Of a DNA stretch of 64,000 bases, positions 17,442 through 26,395 are shown one piece after another. Source of the stretch: Streptomyces albiflavescens (GTDB lineage: Bacteria; Actinomycetota; Actinomycetes; Streptomycetales; Streptomycetaceae). Each line of letters begins with the position of its first letter. Position 1 is the stretch's first letter. The stretch is taken from positions 24,607-88,606 of the forward strand of contig NZ_BMMM01000007.1 of assembly GCF_014645835.1 (NCBI RefSeq). The letters run 5' to 3'. The translations under genes and the position numbers were made by a program. The notes under the pieces are model-generated. The model saw only the letters and a program-made list of their open reading frames with translations. It made no database searches and had not been told where the DNA came from.

Positions 17442-18310
17442 GCGACGGGCTCCGTGACGGGCTTCTTCGGGGTGACCGCTGCGGCCGGCTGCCAGCCGGG
17501 CCCGCGGAAGACCCGCCCCGCCCCCTCGCGCCAACTCGCGGCCTCCTTCAGGTCCCTGGCGATCGCGGCGTACTCATGCGTGGCCACCCGCAAGGGGTTG
17601 TACGTCGAGATGTTCTTGGTGAGCCCGTAGACGGGCCGCTCGGTCTCGGCGGCGAAGGATCCGAAGAGCCGGTCCCAGACGATGAGGATCCCGCCGAAGT
17701 TGCGGTCCAGGTAGCCGCCTTGGGAGGCGTGGTGGACACGGTGGTGGGAGGGCGTGTTGAACACGAACTCGAAGGGGCGGGGCAGCTTGTCGATGCGCTC
17801 GGTGTGGATCCAGAACTGGTAGACGAGGTTCACCGACGAGCAGAACGCGAGCGCCGCCGGGTGCACTCCCAGGGCGATCAGCGGGACGTAGAAGGGCCAC
17901 CCGGTGAGGGACGTCCACGGCTGGCGCAGGGCGGTGGTGAGGTTGAACTTCCGGCTGGAGTGGTGGACGACGTGGCAGGCCCAGAGGATGCGGATGACGT
18001 GGTGCCCGCGGTGGGACCAGTAGTAGAAGAAGTCCTGGGCGAGCAGCATCAGCGGCACGGTCCACCACAGGACGGGGACGCGAAGGGGTGTGAGTCCGTA
18101 GACCGCCGTGTAGATCACGACGATCGGGATCTTCCACACGAAGTCGAAGACGAGGCTTCCGAGCCCCATGCCGACGCTCGTCGCGGCGTCCTTCGCCTCG
18201 TATCCCGCGGCGTCCTCGTCCGGATGGATCCGGACGCTCACCATCTCGATCACGGTGAGCAGCACAAAGGCGGGTATCGACCACAGCACGGCATCGGGCA
18301 GGTTCGGCAT
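17438..18310 (-). CDS. Sterol desaturase / fatty acid hydroxylase family membrane di-iron enzyme
   Basis: 290 residues. Histidine boxes of the family: HRGHH (residue ~101), HVVHHSS (~114) and HHRVHH (~190), which bind a di-iron centre; membrane helices flank them. In eukaryotic relatives these oxidise sterols, sphingolipids or plasmanyl lipids; the bacterial substrate is unknown. The neighbouring lysoplasmalogenase-like gene overlaps by 4 bp, making an ether-lipid or hydroxylated-lipid role attractive but unproven. ATG start; an unremarkable 122 bp spacer separates it from the VIT1-like gene. Confidence 0.9.
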   Translation of the reverse strand: MPNLPDAVLWSIPAFVLLTVIEMVSVRIHPDEDAAGYEAKDAATSVGMGLGSLVFDFVWKIPIVVIYTAVYGLTPLRVPVLWWTVPLMLLAQDFFYYWSHRGHHVIRILWACHVVHHSSRKFNLTTALRQPWTSLTGWPFYVPLIALGVHPAALAFCSSVNLVYQFWIHTERIDKLPRPFEFVFNTPSHHRVHHASQGGYLDRNFGGILIVWDRLFGSFAAETERPVYGLTKNISTYNPLRVATHEYAAIARDLKEAASWREGAGRVFRGPGWQPAAAVTPKKPVTEPVA

Positions 18311-18432
18311 GGGTGCACCGTAGAACCGCTGGTCCGCTGCGACTAGGGGTTGTTACCCACAAGTATTACCAGCGGTACGCGCTTGCTTCTTGGTGATCTC
18401 CGCCAGTGGTCATGCGGCACCGGGCAGCGCGC

Positions 18433-19143
18433 TCACGCGCCGGCCGCCCCCAGCAGGGCCCCCGCCGCGTACGTCACCGCCATCGCCAGGGCGCCCCCGG
18501 CCACGTTCCGCAGCACCGCTCGCCCCGTGTCCGCCGACCCCAGCCGCGCGCTGCTCCAGCCGGTGACGACGAGCGCGGCCAGCACGGACACGACGGTGAC
18601 CGCGAGCCGCCAGTCCGCCGGGGGCAGCACGATGGCCAGCAGCGGCAGCAGCGCGCCCACGGTGAACGCCAGGAAGCTCGCCCAGGCCGCGTGCCACGGG
18701 TTGGTGAGGTCGTCGGGGTCGATGCCGAGCTCCACGCGCGCGTGGGCCTTCAGAGCGTCCCGCTCGGTCAGCTGGACCGCCGCCTCCCGGGCCACGTCCC
18801 GTGACAGGCCCCGCTCCTGCAGCAGCTCCGTCAGCTCCTCGAGCTCTGCCTCCGGCTGCTCCTTGAGCTCCCGTTTCTCCACCGCCAGGGCGGCCAACTC
18901 CGAGTCCCGTTGGGTGGAGACGGACACATACTCGCCCGCCGCCATCGACATGGATCCGGCCAGCAGTCCCGCGAGCCCCGCCGTGAGCAGCGCGGTGCGG
19001 TCGCTCGTGGCGCCCGCGACGCCGACGACAAGGCCCGCGGTGGAGACGATGCCGTCATTGGCGCCCAGGACCGCGGCCCGCAGCCAGTTCAGCCGCGAAC
19101 CGAGCGCGCCCCCGTGCGTCTCGTCGTGCGTGGGTTCCGTCAC
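18433..19143 (-). CDS. VIT1/CCC1 family iron/manganese transporter
   Basis: 236 residues, five membrane helices. N-terminal family hallmark LRAAVLGANDGIVSTAGLVVGVAGA, second helix AGLLAGSMSMAAGEYVSVSTQ, then a cytosolic helical loop rich in Glu (residues ~85-140) that in the family binds metal. CCC1-like transporters move Fe2+ or Mn2+ out of the cytoplasm. GTG at 19143 (VTEPTHDETHGG) is chosen; the longer frame starts at 19182 without a visible ribosome binding site. Confidence 0.9.
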   Translation of the reverse strand: MTEPTHDETHGGALGSRLNWLRAAVLGANDGIVSTAGLVVGVAGATSDRTALLTAGLAGLLAGSMSMAAGEYVSVSTQRDSELAALAVEKRELKEQPEAELEELTELLQERGLSRDVAREAAVQLTERDALKAHARVELGIDPDDLTNPWHAAWASFLAFTVGALLPLLAIVLPPADWRLAVTVVSVLAALVVTGWSSARLGSADTGRAVLRNVAGGALAMAVTYAAGALLGAAGA

Positions 19144-19227
19144 ACGGGGAGGATGGCACTCCGGGCGCCCCCGGCCACGCACCGACCCGTCCGACCCTCG
19201 TCACACCCGCACCGGCCTGTCGGGGTG

Positions 19228-20454
19228 TCACCACACCCGTACCGACCCTCCCCTCGCGAACACCGGGCTCGTCGCGTCCGCCGGCGGGGTGCCCAGTGGC
19301 TCGGCGATTTCCTCCACTGTCGGGCCGACCTTCGCCGCGATCCCGTCCAGGTAGGCCAGGTCGAAGCCGTAGACGCGGGCCGCGTTGCCGCCGACCATCG
19401 CCGCGATCTCCTCCCGGGGCAGGCCCGCGTAGGCGATGCGCAGGCCTTCCCGGGAGTACGGGTGGGTGCCCTCGTCGTGGGGGTAGTCGCTGCCCCACAT
19501 GATCTTGTCGAGGCCGATGCGGTCGCGCAGCGGCACCTCGTGCGGGCGCATGAAGCTGGCGCCGACGAAGCAGTTGTCCCGCCAGACTTCGGAGGGACCC
19601 TTGCCCATCGCGGCGGCCAGACCGGCGCCGAACTTCGACTCCGCCGTCGACGCCTTCGTGGCGGCCGCCACCAACCGCCCGTGGTAGTAGTCCAGCATGT
19701 CGAGCACCCCGGGAATCCAGCCCGAGCCCTGCTCGGTCAGCACCAGCTTCAGGTCGGGGTGACGGCGGAAGGCGCCGCCGAAGATCAGGTGCCACAGCGC
19801 GCGGTGCGAGAACCAGGTCGTCTCGACCATGAACACCGCCCGGGCGGCAGGTTCGTCGCCCAGCGGGGGCGACGCCGAGCCCGCGTGATGGTTCACCGGC
19901 ACGTCCAGCTCCGCGCAGACCGCCCAGATCGGGTCGTACGTCGAGGCGTACAACTCGGGCAGGCCCGAACCCGGGGGTGTGCCGGGCAGGAGCAGGCCGC
20001 CCCTGAGGCCCGCGTCCGCCGCCCAGCGGATCTCCTTCACCGCCTCGTCCACGTCGTTCAGGAGGATCTGGAACACGCCCGCCCGGCGGCCCGGCGCGGC
20101 CGCGCAGAAGTCCGCGAGCCAGCGGTTGTGGGCGCGCAGCCCGGCCCACCGCTGCTCGAACTCCTCCGCCGTGGGGGCCGGCGCCATCAGGGAGGCCGAC
20201 GGGAAGAACGGCGGGATCGTGTTGGGGAAGACGACCTCCGCGACGATCCCGTCGTCCTCCAGCTCCGCGAGGCGCCGCTCGGAGTTCCAGTTCTTGTCGG
20301 CCGTGTCGGCGAGCAGGTCCGCGTACGGGTTGACGTACGTGGCCGCCCACGCGTCGAACGCCTCGTGGTGCCGCCTCTCCACGTACGGCTTGTAGTCGAG
20401 AAGATCGGCGCCCGCGTGGCAGTCCGCGGAGATCACCGTGTACCGATCGCTCAT
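19228..20454 (-). CDS. Amidohydrolase family protein (amidohydrolase 2/ACMSD-like), copy 1
   Basis: 408 residues, TIM-barrel amidohydrolase-2 type. Starts with the diagnostic SADCHAG (metal ligands Asp, His), later VNHHAGS (metal His), and the C-terminal MWGSDYPHDEGT (metal Asp). Relatives are metal-dependent decarboxylases or hydrolases such as ACMSD and gamma-resorcylate decarboxylase; the true reaction is unknown. ATG overlaps the stop of the next upstream gene as ATGA. Last gene of the four-gene operon behind the TetR-controlled promoter. Confidence 0.9.
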   Translation of the reverse strand: MSDRYTVISADCHAGADLLDYKPYVERRHHEAFDAWAATYVNPYADLLADTADKNWNSERRLAELEDDGIVAEVVFPNTIPPFFPSASLMAPAPTAEEFEQRWAGLRAHNRWLADFCAAAPGRRAGVFQILLNDVDEAVKEIRWAADAGLRGGLLLPGTPPGSGLPELYASTYDPIWAVCAELDVPVNHHAGSASPPLGDEPAARAVFMVETTWFSHRALWHLIFGGAFRRHPDLKLVLTEQGSGWIPGVLDMLDYYHGRLVAAATKASTAESKFGAGLAAAMGKGPSEVWRDNCFVGASFMRPHEVPLRDRIGLDKIMWGSDYPHDEGTHPYSREGLRIAYAGLPREEIAAMVGGNAARVYGFDLAYLDGIAAKVGPTVEEIAEPLGTPPADATSPVFARGGSVRVW

Positions 20455-21734
20455 GACGCGGCTCCAAGGACCGGGAAGTCGTGGTCGGTCAGCCAGTGGC
20501 GGCCCACCTCGCGCGAGCGGGCCCAGGACGCCTCCACGGCCGTCTGGTCGTCGCTCTGGCCGAGGTCGGCGGGGGTGGGGCCGATGCGCCGGGCGAGCGG
20601 CGTCAGCTTCTCGATGTCGAAGCCGAAGACGTCCGCGGCCGCCAGTCCGAGCATGCGGCGCGTCTCCTCGACCGGGATGTCGTGGAAGGTTTTCGCCAGC
20701 CACGCGCGCGTGTCGGGCCAGGTGCCCTCGGGGTGCGGGAAGTCGCTGCCCCAGAGGATGTTGTCGACGCCGATCTCGTACCGCTGGGCCAGTTCGCGGC
20801 GCTTGGTGTTCGTCGCGCAGATGAAGAGCTGCCGGTCCAGGTACTCGTGCGGGGGCCGCTTCAGCTCCGCGAAGGGCGACAGCTTCTTGCCGCCGTGCGC
20901 GCCCAGGTAGAGGCGGTCCATGAACCAGAGGAGGTTCGGCAGCCACCAGCAACCCGACTCCGCGATCCCGAACTTGAGGCCCGGGTGCCGCTCGAAGACT
21001 CCCGACCACAGGAGGAACCAGAGAGGGCGGGCGGGCCACCAGGTCACCTCGCTGACATAGATGCCGAGGTGGTCGCCGTACTCGTGGCGCGGCGCCGCCC
21101 CGGAGTGGGTCACCACCGGCATCCCGCACTCGGCGGCCGCGGCCCACACGGGGTCGTAGCGGCGGTCGTGGTAGGGCTCCTTGTCGACCCACATGGAGGG
21201 GATCATCAGGGCGCCCAGGCCCGACTCCTTCGCCCGGTACACCTCCGCGACCACCTTGTCGGGCGCCGCCGTGAGGGGCAACAGGGCGACCCCGCAGTGG
21301 CGTTCGGGGTTCGCGGAGACGAAGTCGGCGAGCCAGCGGTTGTGGGCCTGCGCGCCCGCCATGCCGAGTTCGGGGTCCAGGTCGCCGGAGAGACCTAGGC
21401 CCACACCGAAGGGGGCGGCCGTCTGGCTGTCCACGGCGTCCGCGTCCGGGAAGACCACCTCCGCGGCCACGCCGTCGCCGTCCAGCTCCTTGAGGCGCTG
21501 CGCGGTGTCCCAGCCGCCGCGCAGGCCTTCCTCGTTGTCCTGGAACCATTTGTTCGCGAACGCCTCGTTACGGACCCCGAGCCGCGTCATCTCCTCGCGG
21601 CGCCGGTCGCGGCCCGCGAGGAACTCGTCGAAGTCCCGGTGGAAACGGGGGTCCAGATAGGGCCGGTACTCCTCGGTGGGGAGTCCGGCGTGGCAGTCGG
21701 AGGAGATGATCAGGTAGGGGTCCTGGCCGGCCAT
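20451..21734 (-). CDS. Amidohydrolase family protein (amidohydrolase 2/ACMSD-like), copy 2
   Basis: 427 residues. Same architecture as its neighbour: SSDCHAG at residues ~11-17, VVTHSGA (metal His) and LWGSDFPHPEGTW (metal Asp) at the end. It differs from copy 1 in having a charged insert RDRRREEMTRLG near residue 45. The pair are paralogues, probably forming homo- or hetero-oligomers or acting in successive steps. ATG at 21734; 11 bp separate it from the SDR gene stop, so it is in the same operon. Confidence 0.9.
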   Translation of the reverse strand: MAGQDPYLIISSDCHAGLPTEEYRPYLDPRFHRDFDEFLAGRDRRREEMTRLGVRNEAFANKWFQDNEEGLRGGWDTAQRLKELDGDGVAAEVVFPDADAVDSQTAAPFGVGLGLSGDLDPELGMAGAQAHNRWLADFVSANPERHCGVALLPLTAAPDKVVAEVYRAKESGLGALMIPSMWVDKEPYHDRRYDPVWAAAAECGMPVVTHSGAAPRHEYGDHLGIYVSEVTWWPARPLWFLLWSGVFERHPGLKFGIAESGCWWLPNLLWFMDRLYLGAHGGKKLSPFAELKRPPHEYLDRQLFICATNTKRRELAQRYEIGVDNILWGSDFPHPEGTWPDTRAWLAKTFHDIPVEETRRMLGLAAADVFGFDIEKLTPLARRIGPTPADLGQSDDQTAVEASWARSREVGRHWLTDHDFPVLGAAS

Positions 21735-21745
21735 CGCCTGCCTCC

Positions 21746-22630
21746 TCAGTCGAGAATGAAGTTCTCCAGGTACGACGGTTCGGAGCGGTCGAGCATCGAC
21801 TGCGACCGCGCCCGGATCTGCCGGTCGCTGTGCTCGCTCTCGGGCAGCAGCCAGAAGCGGTCCTGTCGGATCCCCTCGGCGACGAGGTCGGCGACCTCCT
21901 CGACGGGCGTGAACCGCACCTCGTGGCCCGCCTCCTTCATCGCGGCCTCCCACTGGTCGAGGCTGCGGTACGGGGTCTTTCTGGGCCGCTGCTTCGCGTA
22001 CCGCGTCGGCCGGTTGCGGTGCGACTCCCACAGGCCCGTACGGAGCATGTGGGGCCCCGGGAAGAGCACGGACGCGCCCACGCGCGCGTGCTCCGCCTTC
22101 AGGTGGGCGTACAGCGATTCGGTCATCGTCACCACGGCCGCCTTGGTGATGGCGTACACGGAGGCGGTGGGCAGCGGGGCGATTCCGCCGTCCCCGGAGG
22201 AGGTGTTGACGACGTGGCCCGGCTCTCCCTGGGCGATCATCCGCGGGACGAACGCCTGGATGCCGTGGAAGACCCCCCAGACATTGACGGCGAACGCCCA
22301 CTTCCAGTCGTTCGGGTCGTGCTCCCACATGCGGCCCTCGGCGCCGGATCCGACCCCGGCGTTGTTGCACAGCACGTGCACGGCGCCGTACTTCTCGTAC
22401 GCGGCCTCGGCGAGCGCGACGACCTCGGAGCGCTCGCCGACGTCCACCACGCGCGCGTGCACGTCGGCGCCGTCCTCCCGCAGCTCGGCGGCGGCCTTCT
22501 CCAGGGCGCTCTCCTCGACGTCCGCGAGGACCACCTTCAGACCGTCCGCCGCGAACCGCCGTGCCATCGCGAGCCCGATCCCGCTCGCCGCGCCGGTGAC
22601 GACGGCGACCTGTCCTTCCCCGAGCTCCAT
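21746..22630 (-). CDS. SDR family NAD(P)-dependent oxidoreductase
   Basis: 294 residues, classical SDR. Cofactor loop TGAASGIG (residues 12-19), NNAGVGS, catalytic Ser in NTSSGDGG, and YAITK giving the Tyr-x3-Lys pair. Asp after the second strand (LADVEE) suggests NAD preference. A C-terminal extension (~35 residues) exceeds the usual 250. Its ATG overlaps the stop of the acetoacetate-decarboxylase-like gene by one base (TGATG), so the two are co-translated. Confidence 0.92.
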   Translation of the reverse strand: MELGEGQVAVVTGAASGIGLAMARRFAADGLKVVLADVEESALEKAAAELREDGADVHARVVDVGERSEVVALAEAAYEKYGAVHVLCNNAGVGSGAEGRMWEHDPNDWKWAFAVNVWGVFHGIQAFVPRMIAQGEPGHVVNTSSGDGGIAPLPTASVYAITKAAVVTMTESLYAHLKAEHARVGASVLFPGPHMLRTGLWESHRNRPTRYAKQRPRKTPYRSLDQWEAAMKEAGHEVRFTPVEEVADLVAEGIRQDRFWLLPESEHSDRQIRARSQSMLDRSEPSYLENFILD

Positions 22631-23427
22631 CAGACGCTTCCCTCCGGCGGCCCGTCGAGGATCTGCTGCGGATCGTCGTAGCGCTGGTGGATGTACGGCA
22701 ACAGAGCCTGGGCGCTGACCCGTTCGACGACCTTGCCCTGCTGGTCCGTGGTCTTCTCGCCGATGGTGATCTCGACGAGTTCGCGTACCGGGAGATCGGC
22801 GACCGGGTCGTACATCGACTCGCGCAGGACCACGTCCCCGGTGACGCGCTCCAGCTTGCGCACCTTCTCGTTGCGCAGGCAGTGCACCAGGACGGGGTCG
22901 GCGTCGAAGCCCGAACCGTCCACCGCGGGAAGGAACTTGAAGTAGAAGTCGGTCTTCTGGGCGGGCTCGGGCAGCGGCAGGTCACCACTGACCGCGCCGC
23001 GCACCTCGACGAACGCGATGCCGTGCCGGGCGAGTGCGGCGCGGACGACCAGGCCGTCACGCTCGACCGTCACCTCGCCGAGCTTCTTGGGTTCCCCGAA
23101 GACCTCGCGGCCGCCGATGAGGGCCCGCTCATGGGTCATCGGCATGACGAGCGGGTACCAGCCCTCGACGCCGTCGTGCGCGGCGGCCACGGCGAACGAG
23201 CCCGCGCCCAGCGGGTATCCCGGCAGATCGACCTTGCTGATGTTCACCCGCACCAGGGGCCGCCCGGTGGGTTTCAGCGGAGGCGGCAGCACCGCCGCGA
23301 CCGCGTCCGGATCGCTCTCCCAGACGGCCACCACCCCGGTGGACCAGATGTCGGGGAGCTTGGAACTCGCGGTGCGCGCGGCGGCGATCTCCGCCTCGGT
23401 CCGTGCTCCGTACCTCACTCGTGACAT
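22630..23427 (-). CDS. Acetoacetate decarboxylase family protein
   Basis: 265 residues. The Schiff-base lysine region is present as GEPKKLGEV (residues ~112-120), as is the N-terminal VRVNISKVD/YPLG and the MPMTHERALIGGREVFGEPKK block typical of the family. True acetoacetate decarboxylases make acetone; many actinobacterial relatives are cyclases, aldolases or dehydratases instead, so substrate is open. First gene of the operon, reading away from the TetR gene; the shared 123 bp intergenic region holds a perfect palindrome. Confidence 0.88.
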   Translation of the reverse strand: MSRVRYGARTEAEIAAARTASSKLPDIWSTGVVAVWESDPDAVAAVLPPPLKPTGRPLVRVNISKVDLPGYPLGAGSFAVAAAHDGVEGWYPLVMPMTHERALIGGREVFGEPKKLGEVTVERDGLVVRAALARHGIAFVEVRGAVSGDLPLPEPAQKTDFYFKFLPAVDGSGFDADPVLVHCLRNEKVRKLERVTGDVVLRESMYDPVADLPVRELVEITIGEKTTDQQGKVVERVSAQALLPYIHQRYDDPQQILDGPPEGSV

Positions 23428-23483
23428 GTCGTACCGCCCTTCACCCAAGGCATCGACGGTTCCTGATGGTTCGTCACTGGCAC

Positions 23484-23500
23484 CTGTAACACAGTTACAG
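23484..23500. promoter_or_regulatory. Palindromic operator, probable TetR site
   Basis: CTGTAACACAGTTACAG: perfect 7 bp arms with a 3-base spacer, centred 58 bp upstream of the TetR gene and 65 bp upstream of the decarboxylase-like gene. Position between divergent genes and AT-rich composition fit an autoregulatory TetR operator. Confidence 0.75.
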
Positions 23501-23550
23501 CAGACTCCGCGAAGGGTAAATACACGTGCGGACACGGACTTGGGAGCACC

Positions 23551-24168
23551 ATGGGAAGACCGGCACTCACGCGCGACGAGGTCCTGGAGACCGCCGCCGG
23601 GCTCGTGAAGCAGCACGGCCCGGACGCCCTGACGATGCGCAAGCTCGCCGCCGAGCTGGGCACCGCGGTGACCTCGATCTACTGGCACGTCGGCAATCGG
23701 GAGTCGTTGCTCGACGCACTCGTGGAGCGGACCGTCGCGGACCTCGGCGTGATCCGACCCACCGGGCGCACGCCGGCGCAGCGCATCGTGTCGGTGGCCC
23801 GCGCCCTGCGCCGACAGCTGCGCGACCATCCGCACCTCGTCGCGATGGTGCACGAACGCGGCCTGACCGAGCGGATGTTCCTGCCCGCCCAGCGGGCCCT
23901 GGTGCACGAGGTGCACGCCACGGGGCTGCGGGGCGCCCGCGCGGCCGAGGTCGTACGGGCCGTGCAGTTCCAGGTCGTCGGCTTCGTCCTGGTCGAGCGC
24001 AACCGCGAGCGCGCGCCGGTCCAGCAGCCCGCCGAGGAGCAGCTGTGGGACAGCGAGACCGCGGAGGACGATCCGGGCCTGGCTCGTGCGCTGGCCGCGC
24101 CGGTCGACCAGGAACGGCTGTTCGTCACCTCCGTACGGGCGTTGGTGGAAGCACTGCTCGCACGCTGA
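23551..24168 (+). CDS. TetR family transcriptional regulator
   Basis: 205 residues. N-terminal helix-turn-helix: LTMRKLAAELGTAVTSIYWHVGNRESLL (split here: recognition helix region about residues 27-48), the usual TetR spacing. The C-terminal ligand-binding domain (residues ~75-205) has no recognisable ligand. Divergently transcribed from the amidohydrolase/SDR/decarboxylase operon, so it probably represses that operon and itself through the palindrome at 23484-23500. The inducer may be a substrate of the operon. Confidence 0.92.
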   Translation: MGRPALTRDEVLETAAGLVKQHGPDALTMRKLAAELGTAVTSIYWHVGNRESLLDALVERTVADLGVIRPTGRTPAQRIVSVARALRRQLRDHPHLVAMVHERGLTERMFLPAQRALVHEVHATGLRGARAAEVVRAVQFQVVGFVLVERNRERAPVQQPAEEQLWDSETAEDDPGLARALAAPVDQERLFVTSVRALVEALLAR

Positions 24169-24202
24169 TCCGGACGTCGAACAACAACCGTCCCCTGCGA
24201 GC

Positions 24203-24282
24203 GGCTCCTCGGCACCTTCACCGGCTTCTCGGCACCTTCGCCGGCTCCTCGGCACCTTCGTCGGCTCCTCGGCGCTGCCCTC
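24203..24282. repeat. 20-nt tandem repeat, four units, after the TetR gene
   Basis: Four copies of GGCTYCTCGGCACCTTCRYC at 24203, 24223, 24243 and 24263, the last decayed. Begins 35 bp after the TetR stop. Function unknown; period not a multiple of three, so not coding. Confidence 0.85.
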
Positions 24283-24362
24283 GAAGGACAGCCGCCAACC
24301 GTCGCGGGACCCTCGGACGATACGCCGGCGCCACGACCTGGAGGGCGAGCCGTGCATCCACG

Positions 24363-24596
24363 ATGCCGATGCCGGTGGATCCGGAGGGCCGCACGCTCGC
24401 CTCACGCGTCCGCCGTCCGGAGCCCCGGGAGTGGGGACGCCCCCGGGAGGGCGCGGAGGCGCTCGCCGCCGAGACGGCCGTCGAGAAGCATGCGCCGCTC
24501 GCCCTCGTGCACGGTGGCGCAGCCCCGGAGGGCGCGACCGGGTCCGCGTACCGGCCGCTGCGGGACGGGGCGAGGGCCGCGGTCCGGAGCCGCTGA
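24363..24596 (+). CDS. Doubtful 77-residue ORF in an otherwise gene-poor gap
   Basis: The 627 bp between the TetR and exonuclease genes (24169-24795) have no gene I recognise. This frame from ATG 24363 (MPMPVDPEGRTLASRV...) has about 90% G/C at third positions and many GAG codons, as in real genes here, but there is no clear ribosome binding site, no family, and high-GC third positions also occur in a competing frame. It may be a small hypothetical gene or a relic of a longer one. The rest of the gap shows only the 20-nt repeat and GC-rich sequence. Confidence 0.2.
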   Translation: MPMPVDPEGRTLASRVRRPEPREWGRPREGAEALAAETAVEKHAPLALVHGGAAPEGATGSAYRPLRDGARAAVRSR

Positions 24597-24795
24597 CGGC
24601 GGGTGACCCCGCGGCGGCACGAGGCCGAGAGCTCGCGGCGACGCCGGGCCGATGGGCGGGCGCGCGTCAACTCCGTGGCCGAGCGGTGCCCTTGCGGGGT
24701 CCACGCGCGCGTAGCCGTGTCCGGGGCCCTGGGAGCCCCGCGTTCCGGGAAGGCGACGGCCTGACTGTCAGTCGTGGCCCGTATCCTCAGTGACC

Positions 24796-25797
24796 ATGCT
24801 CGAAGACCTCACGACCGCAGCGTCCCCAGCCTCCTGGCCGGCCGCGTATCCGCAGGGGTACGCGGTCGTTGACGTGGAGACCACAGGCCTGGCCCGCGAC
24901 GACCGGATCATCTCGGCCGCCGTCTACCGGCTGGACGCACGCGGTGAGGTCCAGGACCACTGGTACACGATGGTCAACCCGGAGCGGGACCCGGGCCCGG
25001 TGTGGATCCACGGCTTGACGAGCGAGATGCTCGAGGGGGCACCGCTCTTCCATGACATCGCCGAGGAGTTCGCCGACCGGCTCGCCGACCGCGTGCTGGT
25101 CGCTCACAACGCGGTCTTCGACTGGTCGATGATCGCGCGGGAGTACGCGCGCGCGGAGCGCGAGGCGCCGGTCCGTCAGCGGCTGTGCACCATCGCCCTC
25201 TCCAAGGAGCTGGGGCTGCCGCTGCCCAACCACAAGCTGGAGTCGCTGGCCGCGCACTTCGGAGTCGTCCAGCAGCGGGCGCACCATGCGCTGGACGACG
25301 CACGCGTGCTCGCGGAGGCCTTCCGGCCGAGCCTTCGCGCGGCCGCGCGCGGCGGGGTGCGGCTGCCGCTGCTGGAGTGCCGGCCGCTCAAGGAGTGGTC
25401 CGACAGCCCCGCGACGCCGCGGATCGTGCGCCAGGCGGGCGGTTACCCGTCCGGGAGCGGCTACCCGTCCGGGAGTTGGCGCCCTTCCCGTAAACGCCCC
25501 GCATGCCCCTATCCCAACCCAGGTCGCTACGAAGAGGGCAGACCTCTCAAGCAGGGCATGCGGGTCGCGTTCTCCGGGGACACCTCCGTCGACCGCGAAC
25601 TGCTGGAGGACCGTGCCGTCGAGGCCGGGCTGCATGTCGCGACGAGCCTGTCCCGCCTCACCAGCCTGCTCGTCACCAATGACCCGGATTCCAGTACGTC
25701 GAAGGTGGTCAAGGCCAAGCAGTTCGGCACACCGGTGATCGACGAGGCGGCGTTCGGCCAGCTGCTGCGGGACGTGGAGCCGGCGACGGAGAGGTGA
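24796..25797 (+). CDS. DEDDh 3'-5' exonuclease with C-terminal BRCT domain
   Basis: 333 residues from ATG 24796 (GTG at 24790 is in frame too). DnaQ-like exonuclease: DVETTG gives the first Asp and Glu, VAHNAVFDW the second Asp, and HHALDDA the His and final Asp. Residues ~255-330 (GMRVAFSGDTSVDRELLEDRAVEAG...) form a BRCT domain, an arrangement seen in actinobacterial DNA polymerase III epsilon-like proteins. Likely acts in DNA repair or proofreading. The linker between domains carries an 18-nt duplication (25441-25476) giving GYPSGS twice. TATCCT 9 bp before the ATG and no Shine-Dalgarno hint at a leaderless message. Confidence 0.9.
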   Translation: MLEDLTTAASPASWPAAYPQGYAVVDVETTGLARDDRIISAAVYRLDARGEVQDHWYTMVNPERDPGPVWIHGLTSEMLEGAPLFHDIAEEFADRLADRVLVAHNAVFDWSMIAREYARAEREAPVRQRLCTIALSKELGLPLPNHKLESLAAHFGVVQQRAHHALDDARVLAEAFRPSLRAAARGGVRLPLLECRPLKEWSDSPATPRIVRQAGGYPSGSGYPSGSWRPSRKRPACPYPNPGRYEEGRPLKQGMRVAFSGDTSVDRELLEDRAVEAGLHVATSLSRLTSLLVTNDPDSSTSKVVKAKQFGTPVIDEAAFGQLLRDVEPATER

Positions 25798-25799
25798 CC

Positions 25800-25925
25800 C
25801 GGCGGCCGCCGACGGACGAGCGAAGGCCACTGACGAACGACGGGCGGCCACCGGCGGAGGACCGAGGGCCGGTGACGGACACCCCGCGGCCACCGACGGA
25901 CCGCCGGAGCCCTGACGGGCGGACC
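25800..25925. repeat. 21-nt degenerate tandem repeat, about six units, after the exonuclease gene
   Basis: Consecutive 21-base units starting at 25800, 25821, 25842, 25863, 25884 and 25905, each built around GGCCACCGACGGAC. Further decayed copies run to about 25975. No gene in 25798-26042. Confidence 0.75.
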
Positions 25926-26042
25926 GGGAACCGCCGAGGCCTCCGACGGGCGGAAGAGGGCTGACGGACGTACGGGTGATTGGCGGGCGACTCGCCCGGC
26001 GCTCGCTCGCCCGGGCCGCGTCGGCCCCCCACCCTGTGGCGC

Positions 26043-26276
26043 ATGGCGAGATGTGAAGTATGTGGCAATGACTACGGCATGACGTTCGAGGTGCACGCGC
26101 AGGGCGCGGTGCACGTCTTCGACTGCTTCTCCTGCGCGATCCACCGGATGGCCCCCATCTGCGAGCACTGTCGCGTCCAGATCATCGGCCAAGGGGTCGA
26201 GGTCGAGGGCCACTGGTTCTGCGGCGCGCACTGCGCCCGCGCGGAGGGGAAGGTGGGGATCATCGACAAGGTCTGA
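26043..26276 (+). CDS. Small cysteine-rich protein, prokaryotic metallothionein-like
   Basis: 77 residues with nine cysteines and several histidines in CEVC, CFSC, CEHC, CGAHC pairs, a pattern like the LIM/zinc-ribbon fold of bacterial metallothioneins (SmtA family), widespread in actinobacteria. It probably binds Zn2+ structurally or stores it. ATG at 26043 is chosen (MARCEVCGNDY); the earlier frame lies in the repeat. Note that the next region (26277-26395) is only a 24-nt repeat, so this is a monocistronic gene. Confidence 0.8.
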   Translation: MARCEVCGNDYGMTFEVHAQGAVHVFDCFSCAIHRMAPICEHCRVQIIGQGVEVEGHWFCGAHCARAEGKVGIIDKV

Positions 26277-26283
26277 ACCTCGC

Positions 26284-26355
26284 CACCCGGCCCGGCACGG
26301 GGTGGCGCCCCGAGCCCGGCACGGAGCGGTGCCCCGAGCCCGGCACGCGGCATCG
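26284..26355. repeat. 24-nt tandem repeat, three units
   Basis: Units at 26284, 26308 and 26332, each with CCCGAGCCCGGCACGG-type core; directly follows the metallothionein-like gene. Each unit can pair partly with itself (GCACGGGGTGGCG...), so it may also end transcription. Confidence 0.75.
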
Positions 26356-26395
26356 GCACGGCCCTCGTCGGGACCCTCCCGTCGGGGGCCGAATC

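Noticed and set aside
18410..18697. Gene on the minus strand in another frame of the VIT1-like gene
   Set aside because: Low-complexity Arg/Gly/Ala translation; the VIT1 frame carries clear family motifs.
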